Assembly: GCA_035252155.1 (NCBI GenBank)
Contig: DATFDL010000203.1
Span: 1 to 7,839 of the forward strand
DNA length: 7,839 nt
Reading direction: 5' to 3'
From: JAICLL01 sp035252155
Lineage (GTDB): Bacteria > Planctomycetota > Planctomycetia > Pirellulales > JAICIG01
Shown: positions 1 through 5,566 of the stretch, one piece after another
Numbering within the stretch: the first letter of the stretch is position 1
How the letters are laid out: each line of letters opens with the position of its first letter
Notes under the pieces: model-generated
Database searches by the model: none
The model's input: only the letters and a program-made list of their open reading frames with translations
What the model was told of the DNA's origin: nothing
Translations under genes and position numbers: made by a program

Positions 1-1077
1 GTCGAAGATCGCCGTGATATCGGCGCCAAGACGCTGCAAGACGTCTCCGAAAAGATCATCGCGGCGGGCGAGGCCGAGCCGGGCCTGAAGGACCTGTTTT
101 GCAGCTTTCGGGCCAATTCGCCCTGGCTCTACCTGGACATCGACCGTTCAGCCGTCAAGCGTATGGGGCTGAACATGGCCGATGTCTTCAATACGCTGCA
201 GGTCTATTTCGGCTCGCTCTACGTCAACGACTTCAATCGCTTCGGGCGGACGTGGCAGGTGAACGTGCAGGCGGGTGCCGACTTTCGCAACCAGATCGAA
301 GACTTGAAGCGGTTGAAGATCCGCAACATGCAGGGCAACATGGTGCCGCTGGCAACGTTCAGCGACGTGCGCGAGATCGAGGGACCGACGCTGATTACCC
401 GCTACAAGCTGTATCGCGCCGCGCTAATCAACGGCAGCCCAGTGGCGGGGGTCAGCTCGGGCGACGCGCTGGCCCAGATGGAGCAAGCCGCCCGGCGTGA
501 CCTGCCGCCGGACATGCACCTGGAATGGAGCGAGTTGGCGCTGTTGCAACTCCAAACCGGCAATACGGCGATGCTTGTTTTTCTGTTGGCGGTGGTGCTG
601 GTGTTTCTGGTGCTCGCCGCACAATACGAAAGCTGGTCGCTGCCGATGGCGGTCATCTTGGTCGTGCCGATGTGTCTGCTCTGCTCGGTGGCGGCGGTGT
701 TGGCCGCCCGGATGGACGTGAATATCTTCACGCAGGTGGGCTTTGTGGTGTTGATCGGGCTGGCTTGCAAGAACGCGATCTTGATCGTCGAGTTTGCCAA
801 GGCCCGCCGCGAGAGCGGCGCGACGAGCCGACAGGCTACGCTCGAAGCGTGCAAGCTCCGGTTGCGGCCGATCGTGATGACCTCACTGGCGTTTATTTTG
901 GGCGTGGTTCCCTTGATGATTTCTCACGGCGCGGGGGCCGAGATGCGCCGCACCCTGGGAACGGCGGTCTTCGGCGGCATGTTGGGCGTGACGCTCTTCG
1001 GTATCTTTTTGACGCCCGTGTTTTACTACGTCATTCAGTGGTTCGCCGACCGCCGGAAAAATGTTCGACCATCGTAG
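1..1077 (+). CDS. RND multidrug efflux permease, HAE1/AcrB type, C-terminal fragment (5' end outside window)
   Basis: The frame is open from the first base and gives 358 residues, the last third of a roughly 1050-residue inner-membrane proton/drug antiporter that works with a periplasmic adaptor and an outer-membrane channel. The soluble part (about residues 1-180) contains the AcrB-like 'GSLYVNDFNRFGR' region and 'GNMVPLATFSDV'. Five membrane helices follow, matching TM8-TM12. Conserved stretches are 'AAQYESWSLP', 'GLACKNAILIVEFAK' and 'LRLRPIVMTSLAFILG'. By alignment from memory, Lys257, Arg287 and Thr294 of the fragment correspond to AcrB Lys940, Arg971 and Thr978 of the proton relay. The protein ends after TM12 with a short basic tail. 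Its last three codons and stop lie inside the palindromic element at 1069-1162. The adaptor gene would be expected upstream. The family is certain; the substrate cannot be told. It runs convergently to the pseudopilin operon and is probably unrelated to it. Confidence 0.96.
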   Translation, partial: VEDRRDIGAKTLQDVSEKIIAAGEAEPGLKDLFCSFRANSPWLYLDIDRSAVKRMGLNMADVFNTLQVYFGSLYVNDFNRFGRTWQVNVQAGADFRNQIEDLKRLKIRNMQGNMVPLATFSDVREIEGPTLITRYKLYRAALINGSPVAGVSSGDALAQMEQAARRDLPPDMHLEWSELALLQLQTGNTAMLVFLLAVVLVFLVLAAQYESWSLPMAVILVVPMCLLCSVAAVLAARMDVNIFTQVGFVVLIGLACKNAILIVEFAKARRESGATSRQATLEACKLRLRPIVMTSLAFILGVVPLMISHGAGAEMRRTLGTAVFGGMLGVTLFGIFLTPVFYYVIQWFADRRKNVRPS

Positions 1078-1162
1078 TCATCATGCTCCGCATGATGCCC
1101 GCGTTGCTCGCGGGCGGACGCCTTTGGCGTCAGCATCACGCGGAGCGTGATGTCTACGATGG
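1069..1162. repeat. 94-bp palindromic element of four tandem hairpins between convergent genes
   Basis: The outer 29 bp at each end (1069-1097 and 1134-1162) form an inverted repeat matching at 26 of 29 positions. Each arm also contains its own perfect 8-bp hairpin: 1079-1086 with 1090-1097 (loop TCC) and 1134-1141 with 1145-1152 (loop GGA). The core holds two more: CCCGCG at 1098-1103 with CGCGGG at 1109-1114, and GACGCC at 1117-1122 with GGCGTC at 1126-1131. The arms differ by a T-A to C-G pair change that keeps each local hairpin intact. The element covers the end of the RND gene and stops one base before the stop codon of the facing membrane-protein gene. It has no U-tract, so it is not a classical terminator, although it could still block transcription from both sides. 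It resembles a non-autonomous palindromic or REP/MITE-like repeat; copy number elsewhere cannot be judged from this window. Confidence 0.85.
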
Positions 1163-1163
1163 C

Positions 1164-1616
1164 CTACTGGATGGAATCGCGGCGGCGGATCCAACGCGAG
1201 GCGAATCCCAGGGTCAATAGCGCCAGAGCGCCAAGGCCGAAGAGCCAGGGACTGCCGCCGGCCGCGGCCAGGGCGGCGCAAACGCCGCCCGTCCACCCAC
1301 CAACGAAAAAGCCCAGCAGCATGCCGCGCAGCCGCCGCGGATAACTAAAGCCGATCACGGCTCCGGCGATGCAACCTAGGAGTGAGCCGACGGCGGCGTG
1401 GATCGCCAGCACCCAGCTTTCGACTTGGGTCTGGGCAATGTTGCGAGCCAGCCCGGCGATGACGCCCGCCGTCGTGACCAGCAAAAACAACGAGGCCAGC
1501 GAATAACCCTGCGAAGAGGGCGCGGGGTCGCGCGGGTCGCCCGGTTTAGGCGGATCAACCACGGGCGGATGCTCCGGCACAACCTCGGCTTCGAGCACAG
1601 GTTCAGAATCGTTCAT
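1164..1616 (-). CDS. Small four-helix membrane protein, function unknown
   Basis: This is a 150-residue protein with an acidic, proline-rich cytoplasmic-type N terminus (residues 1-36) followed by four hydrophobic segments at about 37-57, 67-91, 97-118 and 122-139, and a short Arg-rich tail. The 'YSLASLFLLVTTAGVIAGL' segment resembles the 'FSLRTLLLLVT' first helix of many small planctomycete membrane proteins; I cannot assign a named family. The ATG at 1616 is preferred over the in-frame TTG two codons upstream because GGAAAC sits 7 nt before it. The start overlaps the end of the upstream DUF1559 gene by 14 bp, so it is probably translated with the pseudopilin operon as its last gene. A membrane-anchored accessory role is possible but only by position. 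It ends next to the palindromic element at 1069-1162. Confidence 0.8.
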   Translation of the reverse strand: MNDSEPVLEAEVVPEHPPVVDPPKPGDPRDPAPSSQGYSLASLFLLVTTAGVIAGLARNIAQTQVESWVLAIHAAVGSLLGCIAGAVIGFSYPRRLRGMLLGFFVGGWTGGVCAALAAAGGSPWLFGLGALALLTLGFASRWIRRRDSIQ

Positions 1617-2808
1617 CCACAAGGTTTCCGTCGGCGCGGTGCCCCAGCCGCTGGTACGTCAGGTTGTCGATGTCTTCCGAAACGAATCGTACGGAGCCGT
1701 CACCAAAGCCAAACTGGGCCCCGTGGGGATGTCTGCTTTCGAATCCACCCACCACGAGAGCTGGAGCGGGGCCGCCTGGCCGTGGGGCAGGTTGATATTC
1801 GGAATCGATGCTGTCTTCGGGCCGAAATCGCCAGACCGGCCGCGCGGCATCGGCGAGCGTTTGGGCGGGCTGTGGAACGTTGGCGGAGGCTGCATCGGCC
1901 GGGTCGAGGTTCACTGCGACCGCGGTCGACAGCGGACCACCGGATTGCGACGTGGCGTTGATCGGCGTGCCGGTATTGCGCAGCGTCGAGCGCGTGCCCG
2001 AAATCCAACCGAAGTCGAAACCGAGTCCAAATTTCTCGCCAAGCAAGATCGTCTGGGCGCGGCCGTCGCGCAGATCGTTCCACTGAAGCGCGCTGTTGAG
2101 AAAGAAGGCCCCGTGGTTGTCGGCGTCGATGGGCGACTCGAGATCGTGGTGGCAGCCTGCATAGCTACCGCCGAAGCTGGCCGTCCATTGCGACGAGGGG
2201 CAGTTGAGCACGGCCAACGTCATGCGGCGCATCGAGGCGTTTCGGGCGTGATAGGCGCCAACGGAGAAATCGATCTGTTCATACACATTGCCCTGCTCGA
2301 AGTAAGGCAAGAGTTGCACGATCCAGCTCATGTGATAACCGATCGGGCGGTTTTGGATCGGACCTTGCGATTCGATTGTGCCTGGCGGCAGCACGCCGTG
2401 CACCGCCGCGTAGTTTTCGGTGGCGATTAAAAGCTGGCTAAGGTTATTCGCGCACGAATGCCTACGGGCGGTCTCACGGGCCGCTTGAACCGACGGCAGC
2501 AGCAACGAGATCAGGACTAGGATGACGCCGATGACGATCATGATTTCGATCAACGTAAAGGCCGAGCGCGGTTTTGGCCGGCGGTTGGGGCCTGCAATTT
2601 TGGATTCTTGATTTTGGATTTTCGATTTTATGCGGTGGCTGGGGCAGAGCCTTGGCGATGCCCCGGCGCGCCGTCGAACCGGGGCATCGCATGGCCGGTT
2701 GCGCCGTACGCGATGGCGACGCTTCCTTCGGCCATGCTCTGCCCCAGCCACCGACTGTTGAAGGGTGGTCCTCAATGTGCTCGACTCGACCTTAAAACCC
2801 GCGTTCAT
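1603..2808 (-). CDS. DUF1559 pseudopilin B (prepilin-type N-terminal and H-X9-DG domains) with unusual 83-residue leader
   Basis: A 401-residue secreted fibre-subunit-like protein. The class III signal is 'RSA|FTLIEIMIVIG' with cleavage expected before Phe84 and the conserved Glu at +5 (Glu88), followed by one hydrophobic helix and 'QAARETARR'. The globular DUF1559 part has 'CHHDLESPIDADNHG' and 'TILLGEK', and ends in the H-X9-DG signature (His, nine residues, then DGSVRFV). The mature length of about 318 is normal for the family. It is a clear paralogue of the preceding gene. Residues 1-83 are abnormal: they read through the 119-bp palindromic element and an A-rich linker. No ATG, GTG or TTG occurs in frame between the element and the prepilin site. 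ATG 2808 has GGAAAG 7 nt upstream and overlaps the previous gene by 17 bp. In-frame TTG and GTG codons lie further in, but still before or within the element. Family certain; the start is inferred. Confidence 0.88.
   Translation of the reverse strand: MNAGFKVESSTLRTTLQQSVAGAEHGRRKRRHRVRRNRPCDAPVRRRAGASPRLCPSHRIKSKIQNQESKIAGPNRRPKPRSAFTLIEIMIVIGVILVLISLLLPSVQAARETARRHSCANNLSQLLIATENYAAVHGVLPPGTIESQGPIQNRPIGYHMSWIVQLLPYFEQGNVYEQIDFSVGAYHARNASMRRMTLAVLNCPSSQWTASFGGSYAGCHHDLESPIDADNHGAFFLNSALQWNDLRDGRAQTILLGEKFGLGFDFGWISGTRSTLRNTGTPINATSQSGGPLSTAVAVNLDPADAASANVPQPAQTLADAARPVWRFRPEDSIDSEYQPAPRPGGPAPALVVGGFESRHPHGAQFGFGDGSVRFVSEDIDNLTYQRLGHRADGNLVDERF
1624..1629 (-). promoter_or_regulatory. Ribosome binding site for the small membrane protein
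   Basis: GGAAAC lies 7 nt before the ATG at 1616, inside the last codons (Asp-Gly-Asn) of DUF1559 pseudopilin B. It favours this ATG over the TTG at 1622. The arrangement matches the one at 2816-2821. Confidence 0.55.
2596..2630. repeat. A/T-rich short-period linker between palindromic element and prepilin site of DUF1559 B
   Basis: The plus strand repeats a TTTTGGATT-like unit about three times with slips. It is far richer in A/T than its surroundings. On the coding strand it reads Lys/Gln/Ser-rich 'IKSKIQNQESKIAG'. It looks like intergenic filler DNA rather than evolved coding sequence, yet it is in frame and contains no stop and no usual start codon. Confidence 0.6.
2634..2752. repeat. 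119-bp palindromic element, copy A, inside the leader of DUF1559 B
   Basis: The ends form a perfect 17-bp inverted repeat (2634-2650 with 2736-2752), extended by one pair at 2633 and 2753. An inner perfect 11-bp hairpin lies at 2656-2666 with 2679-2689. Copy B at 3754-3872 has exactly the same length. By eye the two copies are about 80% identical; the arms and inner hairpin are conserved and most changes fall in the middle. On the minus strand the element encodes 'VAGAEHGRRK…GASPRLCPSHR'. There is no transposase gene, so any mobility would be non-autonomous. Confidence 0.9.
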
Positions 2809-3898
2809 CCAGCAGCTTTCCGTCGGCGCGATGGCCGAGCTGTTGCAAGACCTGCATGCTCGTGGTCTCCATCAAAAAGTGAACCGAACCATCGACGAAG
2901 GCGGCCTGCGCGCCGCCGGGGTGATCGCTCTCGAAGCCGCCAACCACCAAGGCGGCGTTTGGGTTGAGCGGGGGCGCCGCGGGGTTGATGACATTGAGCC
3001 CCATGCCCGAACCGGTTGTTTCGCCGATTTGGGCCAGCACGCCGCCATTCGCGGTGCTGGCATTGATCGGGTTGCCGGTATTGCGGAGCGTGGCCCGCGT
3101 GCCCGACAGCCAGCCAAGATCGCCTAAGGTGAGCCGCTTGTGGCCCAGCAAGATGGTTTGCGACGTGCCGTCGGTAATATCGACCGGCCGCACGCGGCTG
3201 TTCAAGAAGAGCACGCCGTGGTTGTCGGCGTCGATGGGCGCTTCCACATCGTGATGGCAGCCCACGTAGCTGCTCATGCCGACGAGGCCGGTTATTCCGC
3301 TATTTCCGTCCGAAGGGCAAAGGAAGACACGGGCCTGCCAGTCGCGCACTGGCTTGTTGGCCGGGGCGTAGGCGCCGGCCGAAAAGTCGAGCAGCTTGTA
3401 GGCGTTCTGTTGTTCGATGTGCGGCAGGATATGCGCCAGCCAACCAATGTGCTGGCCTTTGGCGACGCTCTGGATCGGCCCGGCGGCATTGAGCACGCCC
3501 GGCGGCAATGTCTCGAACGACGATTCATAGCTTTGCACCGCCAGGGCAAGCTGCGCGAGATTGTTGACGCACTGCGTGCGGCGGGCCGCCTCGCGGGCCG
3601 CCTGTACCGCCGGCAGCAGTAGCGCGATCAAAATGCCGATGATGGCGATCACCACCAGTAGTTCGACGAGCGTGAAGGCGGGGCGGCCATGTGGGAGAAA
3701 CGGAGAGGGGGAGCAGGGGAGACGCGGAGACGGGGGGACACAGAGACATGCGCGGTGGCTGGGGCAGAGCCTTGGCGATGCCCCGGTGCGCGCCAGAACC
3801 GGGGCATCGTCTGGCCAAATGCGCCTCGCCTGATTGCGAAGCTTTTTCCGGCCAGGCTCTGCCCCAGCCACCAGTTGTCGTATAACGCTGTCGTTCAT
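2792..3898 (-). CDS. DUF1559 pseudopilin A (prepilin-type N-terminal and H-X9-DG domains) with unusual 74-residue leader
   Basis: A 368-residue protein. The prepilin site 'GRPA|FTLVELLVVIAIIG' predicts cleavage before Phe75 with Glu79 at +5, then the family-typical 'LLLPAVQAAREAARR'. The globular part has 'CHHDVEAPIDADNHG' and 'TILLGHK', and a C-terminal H-X9-DG motif (His, nine residues, DGSVHF). The mature part is about 294 residues, normal for DUF1559. The frame stays open upstream to 4255 inside the GspK-like gene, but ATG 3898 is the likely start: it overlaps the previous stop as ATGA and has GGAAG 7 nt upstream. The leader then reads through palindromic element copy B and a C/T-rich linker; no ATG, GTG or TTG follows in frame before the prepilin site. 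One extra G at the out-of-frame ATG around 3690 would give a short leader MGRPA|FTLVE, so a frameshift is a real alternative. A major pseudopilus subunit is a reasonable guess. Confidence 0.88.
   Translation of the reverse strand: MNDSVIRQLVAGAEPGRKKLRNQARRIWPDDAPVLARTGASPRLCPSHRACLCVPPSPRLPCSPSPFLPHGRPAFTLVELLVVIAIIGILIALLLPAVQAAREAARRTQCVNNLAQLALAVQSYESSFETLPPGVLNAAGPIQSVAKGQHIGWLAHILPHIEQQNAYKLLDFSAGAYAPANKPVRDWQARVFLCPSDGNSGITGLVGMSSYVGCHHDVEAPIDADNHGVLFLNSRVRPVDITDGTSQTILLGHKRLTLGDLGWLSGTRATLRNTGNPINASTANGGVLAQIGETTGSGMGLNVINPAAPPLNPNAALVVGGFESDHPGGAQAAFVDGSVHFLMETTSMQVLQQLGHRADGKLLDERGF
2816..2821 (-). promoter_or_regulatory. Ribosome binding site for DUF1559 pseudopilin B
   Basis: GGAAAG lies 7 nt before ATG 2808, inside the Asp-Gly-Lys codons near the end of pseudopilin A. 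It supports a start upstream of palindromic element copy A, and therefore translation of that element. Confidence 0.6.
3691..3750. repeat. Purine/pyrimidine-biased low-complexity linker in the leader of DUF1559 A
   Basis: The plus strand is almost pure G/A with repeated GGAGA and GGGGA-like units, ending in a CACAGAGACA stretch. The coding strand is therefore C/T-rich and reads Pro/Ser/Cys-rich 'CLCVPPSPRLPCSPSPFLP'. It occupies the same place between palindromic element and prepilin site as the A/T-rich linker of DUF1559 B, but is unrelated in sequence. Confidence 0.6.
3754..3872. repeat. 119-bp palindromic element, copy B, inside the leader of DUF1559 A
   Basis: A perfect 17-bp terminal inverted repeat joins 3754-3770 with 3856-3872, and an 11-bp inner hairpin joins 3776-3786 with 3799-3809. 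The first 33 bp are identical to copy A. On the minus strand it reads 'VAGAEPGRKK…GASPRLCPSHR', the same frame as copy A. It begins 24 bases downstream of ATG 3898. Confidence 0.9.
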
Positions 3899-4311
3899 GG
3901 CTCGTCTTCCGGCGGAAGTTGATAAATGATCTGTTTGCGCGCTCGGGCGGGGGGGCGCACCTCGAGCGGATACTTTGCTACTACTGTAATTGTGCGTTGG
4001 CGCGATTGTCCCTCGATGGCGTCGATGCGCAGCTCGACACGACCCGCCTGACCCGCGGGCAGCTCGTCGGCGGCGATCTCCCAAATCTCGCCGGCATACT
4101 CCGCGTCGCTCGCCAGGCGAGCGGCGGCGCGTTCGATGCCCGCTTCGACCAGCCAACGTGCCTGGCTTTCGTCGGCACGGGTCGCTAGTAACTTGTGCTC
4201 CAAAACGACCCAACGCAGCAACGCTCCGCCGATGGTCACGGCCAGCACCAGGCAAACCAGCGCCATGATCAGCACCGCGCCGCGGCGCTGCCGCCGATGT
4301 CGGTGGCTCAT
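3895..4311 (-). CDS. Short GspK/PilX-like minor pseudopilin
   Basis: A 138-residue protein with a basic N terminus (SHRHRRQRR), then 'GAVLIMALVCLVLAVTIGG', one long hydrophobic helix at about residues 11-36, then 'QARWLVEAGIERAAARL'. This is the N-terminal pattern of GspK and PilX-type minor pilins. As in GspK, there is no Glu at +5 after the presumed Gly|Ala cleavage site. It is much shorter than proteobacterial GspK (around 300 residues), lacking the large inserted domain. GspK caps the pseudopilus tip together with GspI and GspJ, which are encoded just upstream. The ATG overlaps the GspJ stop (ATGA) and is preceded by a perfect GGAGG at 7 nt. The family placement rests on the N terminus and neighbours only. 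Confidence 0.75.
   Translation of the reverse strand: MSHRHRRQRRGAVLIMALVCLVLAVTIGGALLRWVVLEHKLLATRADESQARWLVEAGIERAAARLASDAEYAGEIWEIAADELPAGQAGRVELRIDAIEGQSRQRTITVVAKYPLEVRPPARARKQIIYQLPPEDEP
3906..3910 (-). promoter_or_regulatory. Ribosome binding site for DUF1559 pseudopilin A
   Basis: GGAAG lies 7 nt before ATG 3898, itself in a 4-bp ATGA overlap with the GspK-like gene. It decides the start upstream of palindromic element copy B. Confidence 0.6.
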
Positions 4312-5159
4312 CGCTGGCCCTCCTGTTCGGGCGAATCGCCGCCGGCGAAACGCAAATCTTTAGCCAGTCGCGCGGTAATCCGCCACGAGTTGGGGGTGAT
4401 CCTTTGCTCGCCCGTCAACTGAAGCGTCATCGTCACCAGCGTCGGCGCGGCGCGACGGCCGCTCGCGGTATTTTCGGGGACATCGAAGGCGGCTTCCGCC
4501 AGGCCGGGCACGATAAACGCTTCGCGCCGCGCTACGGCTTGCTCCGCGCGTTCGACGCGGCGAATCGCTTGCCCGTCGCTGAAGTATTCCACAATCCGGC
4601 CGTCCGCGCTTAGCAAAAAGACGCCGAGCGGGGCGGCCGGTTGCGGCTGATCATCGACCGCCTTAACCCGAACAATGCTCGCATTTTCTGCGGCGGCGAC
4701 ATCGCGGCGGAACTCGGCCGCCAGGCGGCCGGGCGTGCCCGTTTGTTCCCAATGCTGCTGTGCGGTCCGTTCACTTCGCAACAGCGTGGCAAGCAGACCG
4801 ACGGCCACCGCCATTAGTACCGAGTTGACAGCGATCACTACCGCCAGCTCAATCAGAGTAAATCCGCCGCGAGACAACCGGGGATTTTGATAGCTCCGGT
4901 GGCCGGGGCAGAGCCTTGGCGATGCCCAGGCGGTTGAAGACCCCATCCGCCTTGTGCGGATCGGTGAACAAGATGGCGTGCTAGCGCATGCAATAAGAAG
5001 CAGTCCGCGACCCCATCCAGCTTGCCTGGATGGTGAATCAGATGCCGCTTGGGTGCTCCGTGAGGTGATGTCTCCTTCACCATCCAGACAAGCTCGACGG
5101 GGTCGAAAGTAGAACATCAAACGTCGGCGTCCGGAAGTGGCGCTCGGTTTCCGTCTCAT
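4308..5159 (-). CDS. GspJ-like minor pseudopilin with unusual 99-residue repeat-derived leader
   Basis: A 283-residue protein from ATG 5159, which overlaps the GspI stop as ATGA with GAGG 4 nt upstream. The prepilin site is 'LSRGG|FTLIELAVVIAV' with Phe100 as predicted residue +1 and Glu104 at +5. The mature 184 residues are normal for GspJ, with 'LAAEFRRDVAAAE' after the helix as in the PulJ/GspJ family. It would act in the pseudopilus tip with the GspI- and GspK-like proteins. The long leader covers three hairpin repeat units (4939-5104) and half of the palindromic element, so it is not a conserved domain. Other in-frame starts are ATG 5117, ATG 4946 (28-residue leader) and TTG 4877 (five-residue leader, no good binding site). 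The frame also extends upstream to 5234, but that lies inside the GspI gene. Family likely; true start uncertain. Confidence 0.8.
   Translation of the reverse strand: MRRKPSATSGRRRLMFYFRPRRACLDGEGDITSRSTQAASDSPSRQAGWGRGLLLIACASTPSCSPIRTRRMGSSTAWASPRLCPGHRSYQNPRLSRGGFTLIELAVVIAVNSVLMAVAVGLLATLLRSERTAQQHWEQTGTPGRLAAEFRRDVAAAENASIVRVKAVDDQPQPAAPLGVFLLSADGRIVEYFSDGQAIRRVERAEQAVARREAFIVPGLAEAAFDVPENTASGRRAAPTLVTMTLQLTGEQRITPNSWRITARLAKDLRFAGGDSPEQEGQR
4319..4323 (-). promoter_or_regulatory. Strong ribosome binding site for the GspK-like gene
   Basis: GGAGG, full consensus, lies 7 nt before ATG 4311 within the 3' end of the GspJ-like gene. It is the best site in the operon and fixes the 4-bp ATGA overlap start. 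Confidence 0.65.
4897..4930. repeat. Half copy (one arm plus part of inner hairpin) of the palindromic element, copy C
   Basis: It matches the left arm and first inner-hairpin strand of copies A and B (GGTGGC, GGGGCAGAGCCTTGGCGATGCCC) with few changes, then diverges. On the minus strand it reads 'ASPRLCPGHR', in the same frame as the corresponding part of the other two copies and likewise just before a prepilin site, that of the GspJ-like protein. Confidence 0.8.
4939..5104. repeat. Three copies of a ~29-bp hairpin repeat in the GspJ leader
   Basis: Units lie at 4939-4968 and 5009-5037 (same orientation) and 5076-5104 (inverted). Consensus on the plus strand is GACCCC, a stem, loop CTTG[CT], the stem complement, then GGTGAA. 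Unit 2 forms a perfect 8-bp hairpin (5013-5020 with 5026-5033). Unit 1 forms ATCCGC/GCGGAT, where two base pairs change together relative to ATCCAG/CTGGAT. Unit 3 pairs imperfectly. All are read in frame by the GspJ-like gene if it starts at 5159. Confidence 0.75.
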
Positions 5160-5566
5160 GGTTCCTCGTCCCTCGCATAGACCCACGTGACCACCCGATG
5201 CCGCCGCGCCTGCTCCGACCGCGGACCGTGCCACGAAATCTCGACCTCAATTCGCTTTCGACCGGGCGGACCGGCTTCTTCATCAATCTGGGCTTCAACG
5301 GCGCCGTTTGGCAGACGCTCGGCGACGCTCTCGTTCAAGTTCATCGCCGCGACATGCTGGCCGGTCAACTCAACATAGGGTTCCGCCGTCAACCGCTCCA
5401 AGAGGTTGTCGGCTTCGATCACGGCCTGCGCCTGCCAGGCGGCCGCCAGCCGCTGCCGGGCGACCGACGTCAATAAGCTCACCACCACCGTCAGCGCCGC
5501 TGCCAGCAGCGCCGCCGCGGCGCAGCACTCGATCACCGTGAAGCCCGATCGACGGTTGCAATTCAT
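5156..5566 (-). CDS. GspI-like minor pseudopilin
   Basis: A 136-residue protein with a canonical short class III signal: 'MNCNRRSG|FTVIE', cleavage before Phe9 and Glu13 at +5, then a hydrophobic helix to about residue 33. The small globular part is of GspI size (usual 115-130 residues). Position and length between GspF and GspJ suggest GspI, a minor pseudopilin that nucleates the tip complex with GspJ and GspK; sequence alone would only say 'type II secretion pseudopilin'. The start overlaps the GspF-like stop as ATGA; the upstream ribosome binding site is weak, suggesting translational coupling. Its eight-residue leader contrasts with the 74-99-residue leaders of the three repeat-bearing pilin genes in the operon. 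Confidence 0.78.
   Translation of the reverse strand: MNCNRRSGFTVIECCAAAALLAAALTVVVSLLTSVARQRLAAAWQAQAVIEADNLLERLTAEPYVELTGQHVAAMNLNESVAERLPNGAVEAQIDEEAGPPGRKRIEVEISWHGPRSEQARRHRVVTWVYARDEEP

Noticed and set aside
402..854. Minus-strand open frame opposite the RND permease
   Set aside because: It is antisense to strongly conserved RND coding sequence and shows no domain of its own.
1078..1163. Intrinsic bidirectional terminator between the convergent genes
   Set aside because: The hairpins are strong, but no U-tract follows any of them on either strand; a repeat-element reading fits better.
1639..2430. Long plus-strand open frame opposite DUF1559 B
   Set aside because: It is antisense to a clear family member, has no recognisable motifs, and is explained by high GC content.
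2634..3872. CRISPR array or insertion sequence formed by the 119-bp repeats
   Set aside because: Only two full copies, spaced by a complete gene, with no short regular spacers and no transposase or Cas gene.
2634..3872. Palindromic elements present simply because the DUF1559 gene duplicated with its upstream region
   Set aside because: Not fully excluded, but the linkers between element and prepilin site are unrelated, the arms are identical while the proteins have diverged widely, and a third arm occurs in the non-paralogous GspJ gene. Separate insertions fit better.
3899..4255. Upstream in-frame extension of DUF1559 A to 4255
   Set aside because: It lies entirely within the GspK-like gene in another frame. 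The ATGA overlap and GGAAG site mark ATG 3898 as the start.
5160..5234. Upstream in-frame extension of the GspJ-like gene
   Set aside because: It overlaps the GspI-like coding region; the 4-bp ATGA start at 5159 fits the pattern of the other operon junctions.
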